NCBI GenBank assembly: GCA_937876985.1
Contig: CALEFT010000027.1
Coordinates: 62,001-126,000 of the forward strand
Direction: 5' to 3'
Length of the DNA stretch: 64,000 nucleotides
Source: an uncultured Clostridia bacterium
Lineage (GTDB): Bacteria > Bacillota > Clostridia > Saccharofermentanales > Saccharofermentanaceae
Under the pieces are notes generated by a model. It saw only the letters and a list, made by a program, of their open reading frames with translations, was not told the DNA's origin and did no database searches. This document shows, in pieces, positions 61,276-64,000 of the stretch (position 1 is its first letter; each line of letters opens with the position of its first letter). The translations under genes were made by a program, and so were the position numbers.

Positions 61276-61297
61276 TGCTTTTCGAGCGCGAAAAGCA
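61276..61297. repeat. Perfect hairpin TGCTTTTCG/CGAAAAGCA
   Basis: Nine-base arms with a four-base loop, between rpsI and pfp. It uses the octamer GCTTTTCG that recurs through the window. Confidence 0.75.
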
Positions 61298-61315
61298 AAG
61301 CCCTCCCACACACAA

Positions 61316-61349
61316 AGAAAAACCCCAGAAACAAATGCTTCTGAGGTTT
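61316..61349 (-). terminator. Terminator of rplM-rpsI
   Basis: AACCTCAGAA and TTCTGGGGTT (minus strand, one G-T pair) followed by TTTTTC. Confidence 0.82.
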
Positions 61350-61376
61350 GTAGATTCTTTGTGAATTCTCGATAGA

Positions 61377-61784
61377 TTATCTCTTTGAGAACTGTGATGC
61401 CTTACGAGCCTTCTTGAGACCTGGCTTCTTTCTCTCCTTCATACGTGAATCACGTGTGAGGAAACCAGCTGTCTTAAGTGTAGCCTTGTAAGCCTCTTCG
61501 TCTGCCTGAACGAGTGCTCTAGCGATACCGTGACGGATAGCACCAGCCTGTCCAGAGATACCACCACCGATTGCCTTAGCGATAACATCGAACTTAGCGG
61601 ATGTCTCTGTTGCAGCAAGTGGCTGACGAACGATTAGCTTCAATGTGTCAAGTCCGAAATACTCATCGATGTCCTTGCCATTGATTGTGATCTTGCCTGT
61701 ACCAGGAACAAGACGAACGCAAGCTACTGCATTCTTACGACGACCTGTGCCGTAGAAATAAACCTTACTAGCTTTCTTTGCCAT
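61377..61784 (-). CDS. rpsI: Ribosomal protein S9 (uS9)
   Basis: 135 residues, small-subunit protein near the P site. Starts with YFYGTGRRKNAVACVRLVPG, contains GGGISGQAGAIRHGIARAL, and ends with the tRNA-contacting KKARKASQFSKR tail (family end is usually QFSKR). GGAGG before ATG. Cotranscribed with rplM, 19 bases upstream. Confidence 0.98.
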   Translation of the reverse strand: MAKKASKVYFYGTGRRKNAVACVRLVPGTGKITINGKDIDEYFGLDTLKLIVRQPLAATETSAKFDVIAKAIGGGISGQAGAIRHGIARALVQADEEAYKATLKTAGFLTRDSRMKERKKPGLKKARKASQFSKR

Positions 61785-61803
61785 AATTCAATCTCCCTCC
61801 TGA

Positions 61804-62238
61804 TTACTCTTCAAATGTGTAAACTTCTGGCTTCTGTGCAGCGTGCTCGTGCTCGCTACCAGCATATACCTTAAGCTTCTTGAACATCTGACGGCCAAGT
61901 GTGTTCTTTGGGAGCATGCCCTTAACTGCGAGCTCTACAGCCTTCTCAGGATTCTTGCTCATGAGATTTCTGTATGTTGTCTCCTTAAGACCACCTGCGT
62001 AGCCTGTGTGATAACGATACATCTTCTGATCAAGCTTGTTACCTGTGAGCTTAATCTCTGATGCATTAAGTACGATTACATAGTCACCTGTATCAACATT
62101 TGGTGTGTATGTAGGCTTGTGCTTTCCGCGAAGAAGCTTAGCAACCTCAGTAGCGAGACGACCAAGTGTCTTACCAGAAGCATCAACTACGAGCCACTTT
62201 CTCTCGATTGTAGCTGGTGTAGCAACATAAGTCTTCAT
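61804..62238 (-). CDS. rplM: Ribosomal protein L13 (uL13)
   Basis: 144 residues, large-subunit assembly protein. Features: KTYVATPATIERKWLVVDA, LGRLATEVAKLLRGKHKPTY, GDYVIVLNA and GMLPKNTLGRQMFKKLKVY. AAGGAG lies before ATG. First gene of the rplM-rpsI unit with a strong promoter upstream. Confidence 0.98.
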   Translation of the reverse strand: MKTYVATPATIERKWLVVDASGKTLGRLATEVAKLLRGKHKPTYTPNVDTGDYVIVLNASEIKLTGNKLDQKMYRYHTGYAGGLKETTYRNLMSKNPEKAVELAVKGMLPKNTLGRQMFKKLKVYAGSEHEHAAQKPEVYTFEE

Positions 62239-62286
62239 ATATTGGTACTCCTTAAAATTAGAATGCGTGCCTTTTGGCGCTCGATA

Positions 62287-62315
62287 ATATTACTTCGCCT
62301 TCGCGTCTTTGTCAA
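62287..62315 (-). promoter_or_regulatory. Promoter of rplM-rpsI
   Basis: Minus-strand TTGACA (complement at 62,310-62,315), 17-base gap, TAATAT (complement at 62,287-62,292). The leader would be about 40 nt, containing a small GCGCC-AAAA-GGC stem that might take part in ribosomal-protein feedback, though I cannot confirm a known L13 leader. Confidence 0.8.
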
Positions 62316-62473
62316 CACTTTTCTCCAAAAATTTCTAAAATTCGCACAAATGCTCCCAAATCCGCCTTTTTCCTCGCCTATCCGAAGCTGCGATTTCGCT
62401 TAGGATTCTTTTCGCACTCGCCCGAAAAGCCTCGCGCCCGAAGCCTTCCGCCTCCAATAGCCTGTTTTCTCGC

Positions 62474-63175
62474 TTAGTCGTCAGCTAGCTGCCCCGGTCT
62501 TAAATGCGGACGCACGATATCCATAATCTCTGTTAGGCTGTCAACAATCATGTCCGCCTTCGCGATATCCTGTCCGTTCGAAGTCGGATTATCGTAACCG
62601 ATTGTGTACATTCCTGCTGCAACGCCTGCGCCAACGCCAGCAGTCGAATCCTCGATTACGAGACAATTTGCTGGAAGCACGCCCGCCTTTTTTGCCGCGA
62701 GCAGATAGATGTCTGGCTCTGGCTTGCCGTGCTCCACCTCAAAGCCCTGAGTAACCTCGCTAATGTATTTGCGAATTCCAAGGTGATCCATTACCGCCTC
62801 GATGAAATCCTCTCTCGACGAAGACGCAATCGCCATATACACGCCGCGCTCGTAAAGTTCTTCCATGAGCTCGATTAGACCAACGCTCGGACCAATCCCA
62901 GACGTGTCGAGCATCTCGATGATCGTCTCCCACTGCATATTCACGAGCGTATCCACATCCGCGTCGATGTCAAAATCCACGCGCATCTCGGTCCACATCT
63001 CAAGAGAACTCGTGCCAACATACTGCCCTAGCTTAGAGCGGTCAACGTCACGCCCGAACTTGCGGCACACCTCGCTAACCACGATGTCATGCAAAGGCTC
63101 ACTATCAAGCAACACTCCATCCATATCGAAAAGCACTGCGCCAATCTCATTTACTATTGGGTTTTTCTGAATCAT
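62474..63175 (-). CDS. HAD-superfamily hydrolase, beta-phosphoglucomutase-like
   Basis: 233 residues. HAD motif I is VLFDMDGVLLDSEPLHD (nucleophile and general acid Asp), motif II is AIASSS, the Lys of motif III lies in EVEHGKPEPDIYL, and motif IV is CLVIEDSTAGVGAGVAAGM. The alpha-helical cap fits the beta-PGM/phosphatase subgroup; the substrate is unknown. The frame opens at 63,283, but GGAGG before the ATG at 63,175 (IQKNPI) decides the start. Confidence 0.9.
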   Translation of the reverse strand: MIQKNPIVNEIGAVLFDMDGVLLDSEPLHDIVVSEVCRKFGRDVDRSKLGQYVGTSSLEMWTEMRVDFDIDADVDTLVNMQWETIIEMLDTSGIGPSVGLIELMEELYERGVYMAIASSSREDFIEAVMDHLGIRKYISEVTQGFEVEHGKPEPDIYLLAAKKAGVLPANCLVIEDSTAGVGAGVAAGMYTIGYDNPTSNGQDIAKADMIVDSLTEIMDIVRPHLRPGQLADD

Positions 63176-63288
63176 AAATTCCTCCCATATCTGCTCGTTC
63201 TTACATATCACCCTGCGGCAATTGTGCAAAACTTTTTGTTGGGTTATATTGTAGGTAATAATTATACACCTTATTAGGAGCACTCAAA

Positions 63289-64000
63289 ATGTATAGCGAA
63301 TGTACACTTTGTCCAAGAAAATGCGCTGTCAACCGCCATTTGTCGACTGGTTTTTGCAATAGCCCAGATAGCGCTGTCGTAAACTTAGCCAAACTTCATC
63401 ACGGAGAGGAGCCTATAATCTCTGGTGCACGCGGCAGCGGAACCGTATTCTTTGCTGGCTGCAACCTGCGCTGCGTTTTCTGCCAGAACCACACAATCTC
63501 ACGCGACGGCAACCGCGGTCAATCCTATTCCGCCGAAGCTCTGTCAGACCTATACCTAAATCTACAATCCGACGGTGCCCACAACATCAATCTTGTTACC
63601 CCGATGCATTTTGCTCCAACAATAGCCGAGAGCCTTCGCCTTGCTCACAATAACGGCCTATCAATTCCTGTTGCGGTGAACACTGGTGGCTACGACCTCC
63701 CAGAAACTATCGAGTTACTACGCGACGAAGTCGACATCTTCATGCCAGATTTCAAATATTGGACAAGTCGCACTGCCTCACGCTATTCCAATGCACCTAA
63801 TTACCCAGAAGTTGCCAAAGAAGCCATTTCTAAAATGTTCGACCTAGTAGGCGAGCCCGTCTTAGACTCTGATGGCATGCTTCAAAAGGGCATAATCGTA
63901 AGGCATTTGATGCTTCCGGGGATGCTTTTCGAGACAGGGAAAATACTTGAATACTTGTGCAAAACCTATGGTGACAAAATTTACATCAGCCTAATGAGCC
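63289..64000 (+). CDS. Radical SAM enzyme, PflA-like, 5' part
   Basis: Runs off the right edge; 237 codons are visible. Two Cys pairs near the start (CTLCPRKCAVN and GFCNS) precede the radical SAM cluster motif CNLRCVFCQNH, as in the subgroup annotated as pyruvate-formate-lyase-activating-enzyme-like (AmmeMemoRadiSam-related) proteins. NTGGYDLPETIELL and DIFMPDFKYW follow the barrel order. Such enzymes cut S-adenosylmethionine with a 4Fe-4S cluster; the target is not known. ATG 63,289 has AGGAG eight bases upstream. It diverges from the HAD gene. Confidence 0.88.
   Translation, partial: MYSECTLCPRKCAVNRHLSTGFCNSPDSAVVNLAKLHHGEEPIISGARGSGTVFFAGCNLRCVFCQNHTISRDGNRGQSYSAEALSDLYLNLQSDGAHNINLVTPMHFAPTIAESLRLAHNNGLSIPVAVNTGGYDLPETIELLRDEVDIFMPDFKYWTSRTASRYSNAPNYPEVAKEAISKMFDLVGEPVLDSDGMLQKGIIVRHLMLPGMLFETGKILEYLCKTYGDKIYISLMS

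Overview
The window reads as a chromosomal segment of a low-to-mid GC, Gram-positive anaerobe, probably a member of the Clostridia close to the Lachnospiraceae. The reasons are the ctsR-mcsA-mcsB-clpC operon with a CtsR box, a Bacillus-type (Cheo-box) LexA operator, strong GGAGG ribosome binding sites with frequent TTG/GTG alternatives, a PPi-dependent phosphofructokinase, an LTA-synthase-like enzyme and DUF4214-type surface repeats. Family and genus are inference. I saw no tRNA, rRNA, CRISPR array, transposase or integrase.

Left part (1-34,888), ordinary chromosomal genes: the end of a fatty-acid operon (fabF-accB-fabZ-accC and a fused accD-accA gene); a phased array of six 35-bp palindromes between convergent genes; a GNAT acetyltransferase; two family-3 glycosidases, the second with its domains in swapped order; two membrane-protein genes; a small membrane protein behind an SOS box; a fused deoB-deoC gene; a zinc uptake operon (znuABC) with His-rich extensions; a secreted beta-helix/DUF4214 protein; an LTA-synthase-like protein; a DEAD-box helicase; a CDP-dideoxyhexose cluster (rfbFGH, gtrA, aldolase-like); an aquaporin; exonuclease III; a PrsA-like lipoprotein; and cysK.

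Middle (about 34,889-53,865), the striking region: a 19-kb AT-rich island, all on the + strand, holding about 16 'orphan' polymorphic-toxin modules. Most modules begin with part of the same pre-toxin linker (ending GEGG), or with only the last bases of it, followed by a different toxin C-terminal domain and then a cognate immunity gene. Recognisable toxin types are a nuclease-like domain with Imm70, an HNH-like domain with Imm22, TNT, AHH with imm11, colicin E5, a caspase-like remnant, and an ADP-ribosyltransferase with an ADP-ribosylglycohydrolase. Most toxins are truncated, frameshifted or stopped, while nearly all immunity genes are open. No delivery (N-terminal) part of any toxin is present, so this looks like a silent cassette store or immunity bank shaped by recombination at the linker and at short homologies. 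Two nearly identical 670-bp blocks carry the same RNA 2'-phosphotransferase gene (kptA/tpt1), each overlapping the end of a different immunity gene.

Right part (53,866-64,000): two terminators, the CtsR-controlled protein quality-control operon, a tandem 61-bp repeat that also occurs once near deoBC, pfp, rpsI-rplM, a HAD phosphatase/mutase and the start of a radical SAM enzyme that runs off the window.

All calls come from reading the sequence; family names are from memory of motifs, not from database searches.
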